Notes: generated from the letters alone by a model not told the origin. A DNA stretch of 50,081 bases from a bacterium (GCA_016125385.1 WGLV01000053.1:1-50081); one strand, 5' to 3'; positions 7,402-16,184 are shown, counted from the stretch's first letter. Made by a program: numbers and translations.

Positions 7402-7605
7402 ATGGCTCACGTACTGTTTGAATTGCTCACCCTGCCGATCAAATTCGCACTGGCTTTAATCGAAATGCTGGGCCGCACTCTCGCCCTGATCATCGGGCTG
7501 GGGTTGTTCGGTTTGGGCGCCCTGATGTGCATCATTCCGCCTTTTATCCTGATCGGCGCGCCGTTGTGCCTGCTTTCCGCCATTATCGTGATCAAGGCGC
7601 TGTAG
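7402..7605 (+). CDS. small hydrophobic membrane protein, 67 residues
   Basis: ATG 7402 follows AGAGAGGT. The product is almost entirely hydrophobic, with two or three membrane-spanning stretches (residues ~5-20, 25-45 and 47-65) rich in Leu, Ile and Gly, and no long soluble part. No family is recognised. Its last four codons overlap the end of the convergent GH172-like gene (7592-7605). It could be a small integral membrane protein of unknown role; the opposite frame is also open but would have no start signal of comparable quality. Confidence 0.55.
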   Translation: MAHVLFELLTLPIKFALALIEMLGRTLALIIGLGLFGLGALMCIIPPFILIGAPLCLLSAIIVIKAL

Positions 7606-9634
7606 GCCACATCGCGAACCCTGCCCAGTTGAACGTGCGGTTAAAATAATTCGTCAGCCGGGCGACGATCTCGTTCTCGCCCGGCTTTAGCGTGACCTGA
7701 ACTTTACGCGTCTCAAACCCGTTTAATTGAAGACCTTCGTGATACACCCGCTCGCCGTTCACCCATAACTCCATCGGGTCATCGTGCGTCAGTGCGTATT
7801 CCACCTCGCGTTGTGCGCGTGAATGAATCGTCCTGCGCGCCAGAAAGGCGTGTCCCATTCCGCCCAGTTCGTTTTCAGGGTTGATCTCGATTTCCGGCCG
7901 CCCGATGTAGGTCAGGTTAAGCGAGGGGCCTGTCGTCCACTGTGTTTTCCAGCCCACTGTGGCATGTTGCTCGACCTCGCGGGTGTCAAACTTCCCGCCT
8001 GCGTCCAGCGCTTTTACTGTGGGCAGTCCCGCGTAGAGATCGCCCATTGATGTTCCATCCTCATGCTGTGCTATCGGAACCGGCCCGAATACGTCCCACG
8101 CGACGGATTCATCTCGTGCGCCGTCAGCCAGCGTCCCATCGCAGGGTTCAGCCTGATACCACCAGCATACGCTTTCCGGTGAAAGCCCTGGAAACGCTCC
8201 CCATTCCATGCTGAATGAATGCTGAAACGGGTACGGATTCTCGAAATGGTGTCGGTATCGCCCCTCTTCATTGCTGTGGGCGACCGCGTAGGGGTGATGC
8301 GCTCCTTTGCCGAACCAGGCGAAGGTAAAATAATCCTCGCCGTTGACTCCATGAAGAAATGCGGGACGGGCGCTTTCGCCATCTACCACGGCGAAATCGC
8401 CGCCGCCATGATCGTGCCCGGTGTTATACAGCGTCATCCCCAGAAATTGCCCGCGACCCCGGATATACGCTACCTGGTGCAATCGATGGCCGTCCGTTTG
8501 CTCCGTTCTGGCGTATCGCGCGTGGAGATACCCCCATGAAGGTGAAAATCCGTGAACTCGCTCCACGACCGCCTCGCCATGGATCTCCGCTTCTTCGTTC
8601 CCCTCATTGCGAATCCACAATTCACACGACTCGCGTATCGGCATCGGCAGATAGCAGCTCGCGTCGCCCGGACCGTGCCGGTACAGCGAAGCGCTTTGAA
8701 ACGGGCCGAAAAATCGCTCGATGGGCGCGTCAATGGCGAAACTCTCCTCGCTGTCATAGCACGCCATCAGCCGAAGGTTCGCTCCCGCGCTCCATTGCAG
8801 CCGCAGTTCGCGCGCGATGGCCGGCCCCTCGATTCGCCCCAGCCGTTCCTCCTGCATCGGCGCCAGCCGCAGGGCGGAGAACCGCACCGTTTCCATTTCA
8901 CCTTCGTGAAGTTCGGCCTTTTGCTCGCCCAGCCCGGCATAGGCCACGCGCAATCCGTCGCCATCATGATAACCGTACAACCGAGCGCCTTGCATCGAAT
9001 CGTCTTCCAGCCGGTAATCGATCTGACAGAACCACAACCAGAACGAATCCACACGCTGCACAACATCAATGCGTATGCTCTGATCGAAAGGAATTGGCAG
9101 GAAAAAGTTGAAATCCCGGTTACCGTATGGAACTGAATTGGCGGGCGCGATGGAAATCGGGTAACGTTCCATCGCCTTCCGCAATTCCTCGTCGGTGGCG
9201 GAGAGGCTGGGCGTTTTTTCGCCGTCGATATAAAACTCCCACGTCAAGTTAGGCTCGCCCTCGCCCCGCGTGGTCCAGATATGCCGGATCGATCCCGGCC
9301 CCGTGGCGTCGAGCAGCGTATAGCGAAATCCCTTGCCGGTCCAAGCACCGGGATGCCGTTCCGCGTTTTCAACGAAACTGTTTTTACCGGGGCGATAGTC
9401 TTTCAAAACGAACACGTCGGCCATCGCCCGCGCCCTGATCGCTTCCAGTGATTTTTCTTCATCACGATGTCGCGTCGGGGATGCGATGACAGCCGATGCG
9501 GAATGCGTCTCCACGCTTTGGTTTTCAATCACGGTTGCGGGCTCGCTGATCGTATCTTCTAGCCTTTCCCGATGAGCACATCCAAAACTGTATGTGGCCA
9601 AAAATAATGCGACCAAAATCCTCGAAAATTTCAT
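7592..9634 (-). CDS. DUF2961/GH172-like lipoprotein
   Basis: The 680-residue protein has a lipoprotein signal peptide (MKFSRILVALFLATYSFGCAH, lipobox Cys19). The DUF2961 domain spans roughly residues 70-440 (GPGSIRHIWTT, WEFYIDGEKTPSL, FNFFLPIPFDQSIRIDVVQ). This family includes GH172 difructose-anhydride and arabinofuranan-acting enzymes. The C-terminal ~110 residues (DPMELWVNGERVYHEG...TLKPGENEIVARLTNYFNRTFNWAGFAMWP) form a jelly-roll carbohydrate-binding-like module. The likely role is glycan hydrolysis at the outer membrane or cell surface. The start overlaps the stop of the DUF488 gene by four bases (ATGA), so the two are translationally coupled. The substrate is not predictable. Confidence 0.8.
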   Translation of the reverse strand: MKFSRILVALFLATYSFGCAHRERLEDTISEPATVIENQSVETHSASAVIASPTRHRDEEKSLEAIRARAMADVFVLKDYRPGKNSFVENAERHPGAWTGKGFRYTLLDATGPGSIRHIWTTRGEGEPNLTWEFYIDGEKTPSLSATDEELRKAMERYPISIAPANSVPYGNRDFNFFLPIPFDQSIRIDVVQRVDSFWLWFCQIDYRLEDDSMQGARLYGYHDGDGLRVAYAGLGEQKAELHEGEMETVRFSALRLAPMQEERLGRIEGPAIARELRLQWSAGANLRLMACYDSEESFAIDAPIERFFGPFQSASLYRHGPGDASCYLPMPIRESCELWIRNEGNEEAEIHGEAVVERVHGFSPSWGYLHARYARTEQTDGHRLHQVAYIRGRGQFLGMTLYNTGHDHGGGDFAVVDGESARPAFLHGVNGEDYFTFAWFGKGAHHPYAVAHSNEEGRYRHHFENPYPFQHSFSMEWGAFPGLSPESVCWWYQAEPCDGTLADGARDESVAWDVFGPVPIAQHEDGTSMGDLYAGLPTVKALDAGGKFDTREVEQHATVGWKTQWTTGPSLNLTYIGRPEIEINPENELGGMGHAFLARRTIHSRAQREVEYALTHDDPMELWVNGERVYHEGLQLNGFETRKVQVTLKPGENEIVARLTNYFNRTFNWAGFAMWPTAP

Positions 9635-9987
9635 TCTTCCATCTCCCCAATCGCTTTCGCGATGACAATTGCCTGATTGTGCTCGGCGTCGCGCGCCGAA
9701 TAGAGCAGCACAAGCGTCTTTTTCGACGCCAGTGCGGCCAGACGCGCCAGCTCATCCCCCTGTGCTTCCAGTTCGCGCCGGTATCGCTCCTGAAACTCCT
9801 CCCACCGCGTGGGATCATGCCCAAACCATTTGCGCAGATCGCTGCTCGGGGCGATCTGTTTCAACCATTCATCTAGATTGAGCGATTCTTTCTTCACTCC
9901 GCGAGGCCAGACGCGATCCACCAGAACGCGATACTCGCCGCGCCGCTTGGGATTCAGGTCGTATACTCGTTGGATTTGGATAGCCAC
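9631..9987 (-). CDS. DUF488 (YeaO-like) family protein
   Basis: The 118-residue protein has the hallmark motifs YRVLVDRVWPRGVKKESLNLDEWLKQIAPSSDLRKWFGHD and TLVLLYSARDAEHNQA of the DUF488/YeaO family, which is found as single-domain proteins in many bacteria without an agreed function. It is predicted soluble and cytoplasmic. It is the upstream partner of the GH172-like gene (ATGA overlap), though no functional link between the two is known. Confidence 0.9.
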   Translation of the reverse strand: MAIQIQRVYDLNPKRRGEYRVLVDRVWPRGVKKESLNLDEWLKQIAPSSDLRKWFGHDPTRWEEFQERYRRELEAQGDELARLAALASKKTLVLLYSARDAEHNQAIVIAKAIGEMEE

Positions 9988-10214
9988 CTTTTTCCCCCGA
10001 ACTCCGCTCTGCTGAATTCTAGCAAATCATTTGTCAGCCTTCAAACAAGGTGGAATGTATTGATATTGAAAAACGCGATCACATGAGTTTGTTTGGCCGG
10101 TGAAATTTCCAATGTGATGGAATCACAAACCTATGCAATAAGTCTCATTGGAGTGGTCTTGGTTTCACTTCAATGATTAAATAAGGACACAATTCCCGTT
10201 GGTTTGAACTTGAT

Positions 10215-11009
10215 ATGAACAACATGGCTGATTTCCCCGGTGAGCTGAGCGCTGACTGGTGCAACCGGTTTTTTAACCATTCCGACTATCTCGATATCTA
10301 TCGCGATATGACCGGACCGGATCGTACGGAATCCGAGTTAGGTTTTTGCCATCGCGTGTTTGGATGGAAGCCCGGCGATCTGATCCTCGACGCGCCATGC
10401 GGGGCGGGGCGCCACACCCTGCCTCTTTCCAGAGAAGGCCATCAAGTTATTGGGCTTGATATTTCATCGTACCTGCTTGCCAGCGCAAGCGCGGATAGAG
10501 ATTTTGATGAGTCCAGCCGACAAAACCCTCGATTTGTGCAGGGAGTCATTCAGCGGATCCCGTTTCTCGGCGGCACGTTTCAGTACATCATCAACCTGTT
10601 CAGCAGTTTCGGATACCTCGATACGGAAGAAGACAATCTGGAGGTGATGAAAGAGTATTACCGAGTCTTGAAGCCCGGCGGTATGATTCTGATCGACATC
10701 ATGAATCGTCATTTTATTGTTCCGCGTCTCAATCGGGTGTATGAATCCGTCCAGAATGGCCTGGCGGTCCGTGAAGAACGGGTGATTGTCGATAACGGAC
10801 GCCGCATGCATAACAGGATCACCGTGACCGATTCGAAAGGAAGCATCCGTAAGTACTTATATCGTCCTTGGTTGTATAATGGATGGGAACTTTCATATCT
10901 CGCCGCCAATGCGGGATTCTCCATCAATCAGGTGTATGGAGACTTTAAAGGAAATCCATATCACCTGAAGAGCGAACGTGCCATGCTTGTCGCTACAAAA
11001 ACATCTTAA
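10215..11009 (+). CDS. class I SAM-dependent methyltransferase
   Basis: The 264-residue protein has the Rossmann SAM-binding motif LILDAPCGAGRHTLPLSREGHQVIGLDIS (about residues 55-83), an IINLFSSFGYLD segment like the catalytic strand-4 region, and the YRVLKPGGMILID post-motif. It transfers a methyl group from SAM to an unknown acceptor. ATG 10215 is given; ATG 10224 (MADFPGEL) is an equally good start. It lies 28 bases before the PabB-PabC gene, perhaps in one transcript, but folate synthesis does not require it. Confidence 0.8.
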   Translation: MNNMADFPGELSADWCNRFFNHSDYLDIYRDMTGPDRTESELGFCHRVFGWKPGDLILDAPCGAGRHTLPLSREGHQVIGLDISSYLLASASADRDFDESSRQNPRFVQGVIQRIPFLGGTFQYIINLFSSFGYLDTEEDNLEVMKEYYRVLKPGGMILIDIMNRHFIVPRLNRVYESVQNGLAVREERVIVDNGRRMHNRITVTDSKGSIRKYLYRPWLYNGWELSYLAANAGFSINQVYGDFKGNPYHLKSERAMLVATKTS

Positions 11010-11037
11010 TTCGAGTTTATTAAATATAGAAATATAA

Positions 11038-12816
11038 ATGATTAAAGAAAAATTTCCCGTCGCATGCTTACAGGGCGATGGCTGGGGAAGCGACGCTGAA
11101 ATTCTGATCGATTCCTGGCTGCGCATCATTCGTGCCGATTCGATTGAACAGGTCCTTCCAGCGCTGGAAGAACTTTCCATCCTGCCTGAAAACCACATCG
11201 CGGTTGGATACATCGCCTACGAAGCCGCAGCGGCGTTTCATCTGCCCGTCAAACCACTTGAAGGTAAAGATTTACCTCTCCTGTGTTTCGGTGTTATCCA
11301 ATCTGATTCTATAAGAAGATGCCATTTGGCATCCATCGAATCATCTGAGAATGAATTCATTGAATTTCAGATAAATTCAGATCAGAATGATTATGAAAAA
11401 AGTCTGGATAAAATCAGTAAATACATAGAGTTTGGTTATACATACCAAGTTAATTACACGGTCCGTGAACACCTGAAAAGCAATCATCATCCCTATCGCT
11501 TCTTTCAGCGTTTATATCACAATCAACCAGCTCCATATTCCATATACTTGTCATTTGATGACCTGCAAATTCTTTCAATGTCGCCGGAACTGTTTCTTTA
11601 TCGTCAAGGCAACCTGCTTACCACACGGCCGATGAAAGGAACTCGGCCGCGTGGCCGCTTCACAACGGAAGACCAGGAAATAGAGAACGAGTTGATCTCC
11701 AGCGAAAAAGACTGCGCCGAGAACATCATGATTGTCGACATGGCGCGAAACGACCTGGGTCGAATATGCCACTATGGAAGCGTAAAGGCAATCGACTTGT
11801 TTTCCGTCGAACGATACCACACGGTACATCAAATGACGGGGACAGTACGGGGCGAGCTGCGCGACGAGGTCCGGTTGCCCGAAATTTTCCGCGCGTGTTT
11901 CCCTGCCGCCTCAATCACCGGAGCCCCCAAACATCAGACCATGCGGATCATACGAGACCTTGAAAAGACCCCGCGCGGCCCGTATTGCGGCGCGATTGGG
12001 ATCATCCAATCGAACGGGGACTTCACTTTCAACGTTCCTATTCGGACGCTATGGGGTAGGCATAGAGTTTTTCAGGTTGGATTGGGTGGAGGAATCGTGT
12101 GGGATTCGAAGCCGGATCGGGAGTGGGCCGAACTGCATACGAAATCTCGCTTCATTACCGATACCCAGCCCACATTTTCGCTGATCGAAACCCTGCTTCT
12201 GGACCGCGAACAGCACTATGTGTACGAAACGGAACATTTGGACCGCATGGCGGACTCCTCCGCTTACTGGGGGCGTCTTTTCAATCCAGACTCGGCGCGC
12301 CGAATGTTGCATGAGTATGCGGAATCTGTTCCTTCGCCTCCGGTGGCGGTCCGGCTTGAGTTGAAGCCGGATGGCGAAATCTCCATCACCCATCGCGCCC
12401 TGACACAGGCGCCATCTGAACCTGTTGTGGGAATATCGCCGGTTCCGGTTGATTCACAAAACCGATTTTTATTTCATAAAACAACGGTTCGCGATTTGTA
12501 TAATCAGCAGCGGGATAAAGGGATTCAGCTAGGCTGGTTCGATACGCTGTTCGTTAATGAAAATGGATTTCTTACGGAAGGCGCAATCACAAATATTGTA
12601 TATCAAATTGATAATCAATGGTTTACGCCGTGCCTGAATGACGGTTTGTTGCCGGGCGTCTGGCGAGCGGAGATGATAAAAAATCTCGGCGTGAAAGAGC
12701 GTTCTCTTCGACTCAATGAGTTAAACCGGCTTGATGAGTTCCTGCTAGGAAATTCCGTCATCGGATCGATAAAAATACAAAAAATCGATCACGGTTTTAT
12801 ATCAATCTCGATATAA
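11038..12816 (+). CDS. pabB: fused aminodeoxychorismate synthase component I / lyase
   Basis: This 592-residue PabB-PabC fusion makes p-aminobenzoate for folate. Residues ~1-375 are the chorismate-binding domain (YTYQVNYTVREHL, RPMKGTRPRGR, KDCAENIMIVDMARNDLGRI, PEIFRACFPAASITGAPKHQTMRII, GPYCGAIGII, VGLGGGIVWDS). Residues ~375-592 are an aminotransferase class IV/PabC fold, with the PLP lysine probably Lys481 in FHKTTVRDLY and LTEGAITNIVY. The first part aminates chorismate with ammonia from a glutaminase partner (PabA, not seen here); the second releases pyruvate to give p-aminobenzoate. Fusions of this kind are common in several phyla. No Shine-Dalgarno is evident before ATG 11038. Confidence 0.9.
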   Translation: MIKEKFPVACLQGDGWGSDAEILIDSWLRIIRADSIEQVLPALEELSILPENHIAVGYIAYEAAAAFHLPVKPLEGKDLPLLCFGVIQSDSIRRCHLASIESSENEFIEFQINSDQNDYEKSLDKISKYIEFGYTYQVNYTVREHLKSNHHPYRFFQRLYHNQPAPYSIYLSFDDLQILSMSPELFLYRQGNLLTTRPMKGTRPRGRFTTEDQEIENELISSEKDCAENIMIVDMARNDLGRICHYGSVKAIDLFSVERYHTVHQMTGTVRGELRDEVRLPEIFRACFPAASITGAPKHQTMRIIRDLEKTPRGPYCGAIGIIQSNGDFTFNVPIRTLWGRHRVFQVGLGGGIVWDSKPDREWAELHTKSRFITDTQPTFSLIETLLLDREQHYVYETEHLDRMADSSAYWGRLFNPDSARRMLHEYAESVPSPPVAVRLELKPDGEISITHRALTQAPSEPVVGISPVPVDSQNRFLFHKTTVRDLYNQQRDKGIQLGWFDTLFVNENGFLTEGAITNIVYQIDNQWFTPCLNDGLLPGVWRAEMIKNLGVKERSLRLNELNRLDEFLLGNSVIGSIKIQKIDHGFISISI

Positions 12817-12857
12817 TATGGGTATGAATTAAGCATGATTCAGTTCGAGATGAAGAA

Positions 12858-13037
12858 ATGAGTGAAAAAGCCTATAATCCCCACAAAAAAATCCGCTACA
12901 CGTGGGACCGTGATCCTGAAGAACACGCCCACTCCACCAAAAAGGGCGCCAAGGGTTACGACCGTAATCGTTGGAAAGACGATGTTCGCCGAAAGCTGAA
13001 TGGCGACCTTGAGGAGGATGAAGACGATTCCGATTAA
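12858..13037 (+). CDS. small highly charged protein, 59 residues
   Basis: ATG 12858 follows GAGATGAAG. The 59-residue product (MSEKAYNPHKKIRYTWDRDPEEH...) is rich in Lys, Arg, Asp and Glu and ends in an acidic run (LEEDEDDSD). No membrane segment or signal is present. It resembles no family I recognise. It sits 41 bases behind the PabB-PabC gene on the same strand. Coding is supported by a clean frame with a plausible ribosome site, but the evidence is modest. Confidence 0.45.
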   Translation: MSEKAYNPHKKIRYTWDRDPEEHAHSTKKGAKGYDRNRWKDDVRRKLNGDLEEDEDDSD

Positions 13038-13087
13038 ATCTACGCGTTCGACTCGTATAGAAGATTGCAAACTATTCTAAAAATTGC

Positions 13088-13116
13088 TTGCCTTCTTGCA
13101 GGTTTTTGTGTACTAT
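13088..13116 (+). promoter_or_regulatory. probable sigma-70-type promoter
   Basis: TTGCCT (13088-13093) and TACTAT (13111-13116) are separated by exactly 17 bases. The start of the 52-residue gene follows at 13178, with a terminator after it, so this is the natural promoter of a single-gene transcript. Confidence 0.6.
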
Positions 13117-13177
13117 TCCTGTAAAGTGTTTGACCCATTCATATTTAGCAAACAGCATCCGTGTGAGGTTTGACGCA

Positions 13178-13336
13178 ATGAACGAGGAAGCGCTGGACAG
13201 AGCCATTGAAATTCTTGATGAAGTCACTGAGGACTTCTTCGCCGCCGAAACGGATTTCAATGCGGAGTTGCGCTGTCAGATAAATAAAAGCAAACTCTGC
13301 CCTTGTGAAAATCCCATCTGTGGAAACGATTCCTGA
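13178..13336 (+). CDS. small acidic protein, 52 residues, with Cys cluster
   Basis: ATG 13178 is preceded by GTGAGG. The 52-residue product begins with a charged helix (MNEEALDRAIEILDEVTEDFFAAETDF) and ends in KLCPCENPICGNDS, three cysteines within seven residues that could bind metal. No family is recognised. It is flanked by a clear promoter (13088-13116) and an intrinsic terminator (13382-13412), so it is a separate transcription unit. The transcript might also be a small RNA; the codon pattern favours a real short protein. Confidence 0.5.
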   Translation: MNEEALDRAIEILDEVTEDFFAAETDFNAELRCQINKSKLCPCENPICGNDS

Positions 13337-13381
13337 TTGCCGTCATCCCGTTAAACCGATTTTATTCACGCAACATTCAAG

Positions 13382-13412
13382 ACGCCGGCTTACTCAAGTC
13401 GGCGTTTTTTTT
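13382..13412 (+). terminator. intrinsic terminator
   Basis: ACGCCGGCTT (13382-13391) pairs with AAGTCGGCGT (13396-13405) with one G-T pair, a 4-base loop and an eight-T tract (13405-13412). It ends the 52-residue-protein transcript. Confidence 0.9.
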
Positions 13413-13521
13413 GTTTACGACATCATGCGGCTGATCAGAGTAGGGAATTGGCCTGTTCGCTTGTACACTGAATGAAAAAGACAGTACGGACCAAAAGAAA
13501 AAGTTGGGGTAATAATCAGAC

Positions 13522-14499
13522 GTGTCAATAATAAATCCTTCATTTGATGTCGCAATCGTTGGGGCGGGGCCGATTGGCCTTGCCTGCGCCCTTGAAGCGC
13601 AAAAACGGGGGATGTCTCATATCGTGTTCGACAAGGGATGTCTCTGTCAATCAATTTATAACTACCCGACCTCAATGAAATTCTTTTCAACTCCCGATTT
13701 GATTGAAATCGGGGGTATCCCGTTTCCGTGCCGGGATGAAAAACCAGTTCGCTGGGAGGCGCTTGAATACTTCCGCCGCGTTGCTGAAAGCCAGCGCCTT
13801 AATGTTCGCCTTTATGAAGAGGTGCGGGCGATTGATGGCGAGGAAGGCGGCTTCACCGTTCAAACCGCCAAAGGACCATATAAGGCGTCGAGAGTCATCG
13901 TTGCAACGGGCTTTTTTGAAAAACCGCGTTCTCTCAATGTCCCCGGTGAAGAGTTGCCCAAGGTGACCCATTATTACAAAGAACCACATCCATACGTTTT
14001 TCAGAAAATTCTGGTGGTCGGCAGTGGAAATTCAGCCGCTCAGGTTGCGTTGGAATGCTGGCGTCACAGCGCGGAGGTGACGGTGGCGATTCGCGGCGAT
14101 GGATATAAACCCGGCGTGAAATACTGGATCAAGCCCGATATTGAAAATCGCGTCAAATCGGGCGAGATCGCGGGCTATTTCAACACCACCGTAGTGGAGA
14201 TAAAACCAGAATCCGTTGTTCTGCGCCGAGCCGGCGATGAAACAATCGAGATTGATAATGATTTCGTCCTGGCCATGACTGGGTACGAGCCTGATTTCCG
14301 CTTTCTACATGAAATCGGTGTGGAAATCGGCGACGACCCCATGCAGGTCCCGGCGCACGACCCGGTAACCTATGAGACCAATCGCAAGGGAATCTTCATC
14401 GCGGGCGTCGTCTGCGGTGGAATGGAAACAAACCGCTGGTTTATTGAAAATTCACGCTGCCACGCCGATGTGATTTTTGACGCATTCACTCTCCTCTGA
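13522..14499 (+). CDS. ypdA: YpdA-like bacillithiol disulfide reductase
   Basis: The start is GTG 13522. The 325-residue flavoprotein has an N-terminal FAD motif VGAGPIGLACALE, a second nucleotide motif VVGSGNSAAQVALEC, and the YpdA-type segments SIYNYPTSMKFFSTPDLIEIGGIPFP, VRWEALEYFRRV, GFFEKPRSLNVPGEELPKVTHYYKEPHPY, AMTGYEPDF and GIFIAGVVCGG. YpdA reduces bacillithiol disulfide with NADPH, restoring the reduced low-molecular-weight thiol. It lacks the CxxC pair of thioredoxin reductases, as expected for this family. It is monocistronic here, running into a 166-base gap before rpsF. The match is to the YpdA family, but the thiol this lineage uses is not known from the window. Confidence 0.8.
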   Translation: MSIINPSFDVAIVGAGPIGLACALEAQKRGMSHIVFDKGCLCQSIYNYPTSMKFFSTPDLIEIGGIPFPCRDEKPVRWEALEYFRRVAESQRLNVRLYEEVRAIDGEEGGFTVQTAKGPYKASRVIVATGFFEKPRSLNVPGEELPKVTHYYKEPHPYVFQKILVVGSGNSAAQVALECWRHSAEVTVAIRGDGYKPGVKYWIKPDIENRVKSGEIAGYFNTTVVEIKPESVVLRRAGDETIEIDNDFVLAMTGYEPDFRFLHEIGVEIGDDPMQVPAHDPVTYETNRKGIFIAGVVCGGMETNRWFIENSRCHADVIFDAFTLL

Positions 14500-14665
14500 G
14501 CGTACCAACCGCCGGAATGTCTGATTTACCAACAGGGATCATCCATCCCTTGTGAAAATACACGCCTGAAGGTTTAATATTGGTTTGCTTCACAAACCCG
14601 TGTTATACGCGGGGTTCCTGCTCCCGTCCATCGTGGCGGCAGCCAACAGTCCACAGGAGGAAAGT

Positions 14666-15211
14666 ATGACGAGTCCTGCCAGCAGGCTCTACGAAATGCT
14701 TTACATCATCGACGCCGGAATCGGCGAAACCGATGTAAAGTCCGTAGAGAACGACGTAAAGAAAATCATTTCCGAAACCGGCGGAGAACTGACCAAAGAA
14801 AACATTTGGGGCCGCCGCCAGCTCGCCTTCCCGATCAAGAAGAAAACGGAAGGTTTCTACATCGACCTGGAATTCAAGGCGACGCCCGCAACGCCCAAAG
14901 AGTTGCGCGAGCTTTTCCATACCCGCACCTCGGTCTTGCGTTATATGATCATGCAGGTTCCTAAAGCCAAGCTGATCCAGGAAAAACGCGACGCCGAGCG
15001 CTTGAAGAAGCGCATGGAAGAAGCCGAACGTGAGAAAGCCGCCGCTGCGGCCGCGGCCGCTAAAGCGGCTCAGGAACAGGCGGAGAAAGAAGCCGCTGAA
15101 GCCAAAGCGGCTCAGGAAGCGGAAGCCAGCGCGGAAGAAAGTCAGGCATCAGCCGATACCGCCGCTGTTGAAACCCCCGCTCCGGCTGAAACCACTGAAA
15201 ACGCTGAGTAA
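14666..15211 (+). CDS. rpsF: ribosomal protein bS6
   Basis: ATG 14666 has a perfect AGGAGG site at 14656-14661. The S6 fold covers the first ~105 residues (RLYEMLYIIDAGI, WGRRQLAFPIKKKTEGFYIDLEF, LFHTRTSVLRYMIMQVPK). A C-terminal tail of ~70 residues rich in Ala, Glu and Lys follows, with coiled-coil-like repeats of AAAKAAQEQAEKEAAEAKAA. S6 binds S18 and the 16S rRNA platform. The gene starts the operon rpsF-ssb-rpsR-rpsT (gaps of 18, 34 and 24 bases). The long tail is unlike the ~95-135 residues usual for S6. Confidence 0.95.
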   Translation: MTSPASRLYEMLYIIDAGIGETDVKSVENDVKKIISETGGELTKENIWGRRQLAFPIKKKTEGFYIDLEFKATPATPKELRELFHTRTSVLRYMIMQVPKAKLIQEKRDAERLKKRMEEAEREKAAAAAAAAKAAQEQAEKEAAEAKAAQEAEASAEESQASADTAAVETPAPAETTENAE

Positions 15212-15229
15212 ACCGAAAGCGGTTGATCC

Positions 15230-15661
15230 ATGCTGAATCGAATCATACTCATAGGCCGGTTGGTCGCCGATCCTGAAATCCGTTACACCCAGACGGGCGT
15301 GGCGGTGGTGAATTTCCGTATCGCGGTCGATCGCCCCTATAAAAACGCCAGCGGCGAAAAAGAAACCGATTTCATTAATATCGTCGCCTGGCGAAAGTTG
15401 GCCGAACTCGTAAATCAGTACCTCAACAAGGGGCGGCTGGTCGCGATTGAAGGTTCGTTACAGATGCGCCGTTATCAGACTAAAGAAGGCGATAACCGAA
15501 CCGCGTACGAAGTACAGGCCGACAACATCCAGTTCCTCGACCGCGGCGACCGCTCCGGCGGCGGCGGAGGACGGGGAGACGATGCGCCTCCACCCAATGA
15601 CATGGACGCGCCCCCCGCCGAATACGGCGGACCGAGCGGCGATGACGATCTGCCGTTCTGA
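15230..15661 (+). CDS. ssb: single-stranded DNA-binding protein
   Basis: The 143-residue protein has an OB fold (MLNRIILIGRLVADPEIRYTQTGVAVVNFRIAVDR, DFINIVAWRKLAELVNQYLNKGRLVAIEGSLQ) and a Gly/Asp/Pro-rich linker ending in the acidic tip DDDLPF that docks SSB partner proteins. It protects single-stranded DNA in replication and repair. It lies between rpsF and rpsR, the conserved order in many bacteria. Confidence 0.97.
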   Translation: MLNRIILIGRLVADPEIRYTQTGVAVVNFRIAVDRPYKNASGEKETDFINIVAWRKLAELVNQYLNKGRLVAIEGSLQMRRYQTKEGDNRTAYEVQADNIQFLDRGDRSGGGGGRGDDAPPPNDMDAPPAEYGGPSGDDDLPF

Positions 15662-15695
15662 AACAAACTGAAAATAGAAACCAGGAGAGATTCTC

Positions 15696-16160
15696 ATGAG
15701 TGAAGTTGAAAAATCTGCATCATCAGCGCCTTCACGGCCTTCCGGTCCAAGACCATCCGGTCCTTCATCCAGTGGACCGAGATCTTCCGGTCCATCCTCG
15801 GGAGGCTCCCGTGAGGGAGGCCCCCGTCATCCTCGCGGTGATCGTCCCGATCATCGTGGACCTCGCGGCGCCGACCGTGGTTCGCGTGATGATGATCGCG
15901 GCGGCCGTGGCGGCCGTGGCGGTGGACGCCGCCGTTTCCCCCGGCGCAAAATCAGCCGGTTCACCATTGAAAACACGGCGTACATCGATTACCGCAACTA
16001 TCGCGTCTTGAAGGAATTCCTCACCGAGCGCGGCAAGATCATTCCGCGCCGCATTACGGGTAACAGCGCCAAACATCAGCGCATGTTGACCCGCGCCATT
16101 AAACGCGCCCGCTACATGGCGCTGATTCCGTTTACGTCGAAAGACGGAAAACAGTCCTGA
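15696..16160 (+). CDS. rpsR: ribosomal protein bS18 with extended N-terminus
   Basis: ATG 15696 follows AGGAGA. The S18 core is the last ~75 residues ([63 protein letters not shown]). About 80 residues of low-complexity Ser/Pro/Gly, then Arg/Gly/Asp repeats ([19 protein letters not shown]) precede it. S18 is normally 70-90 residues, so the protein is nearly doubled. It binds S6 in the small subunit platform. The tail is likely disordered and RNA-binding. Confidence 0.95.
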   Translation: MSEVEKSASSAPSRPSGPRPSGPSSSGPRSSGPSSGGSREGGPRHPRGDRPDHRGPRGADRGSRDDDRGGRGGRGGGRRRFPRRKISRFTIENTAYIDYRNYRVLKEFLTERGKIIPRRITGNSAKHQRMLTRAIKRARYMALIPFTSKDGKQS

Positions 16161-16184
16161 AAAGACCGATAGGGAGAACTCAAA

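Noticed and set aside
13072-13260. Minus-strand open frame across the 52-residue gene
   Set aside because: It opposes a gene with promoter, ribosome site and terminator on the plus strand.
14585-14665. S6:S18-binding leader RNA before rpsF
   Set aside because: CCG-containing stems were sought, but no fold matching the known motif was convincing by eye. A covariance search would be decisive.
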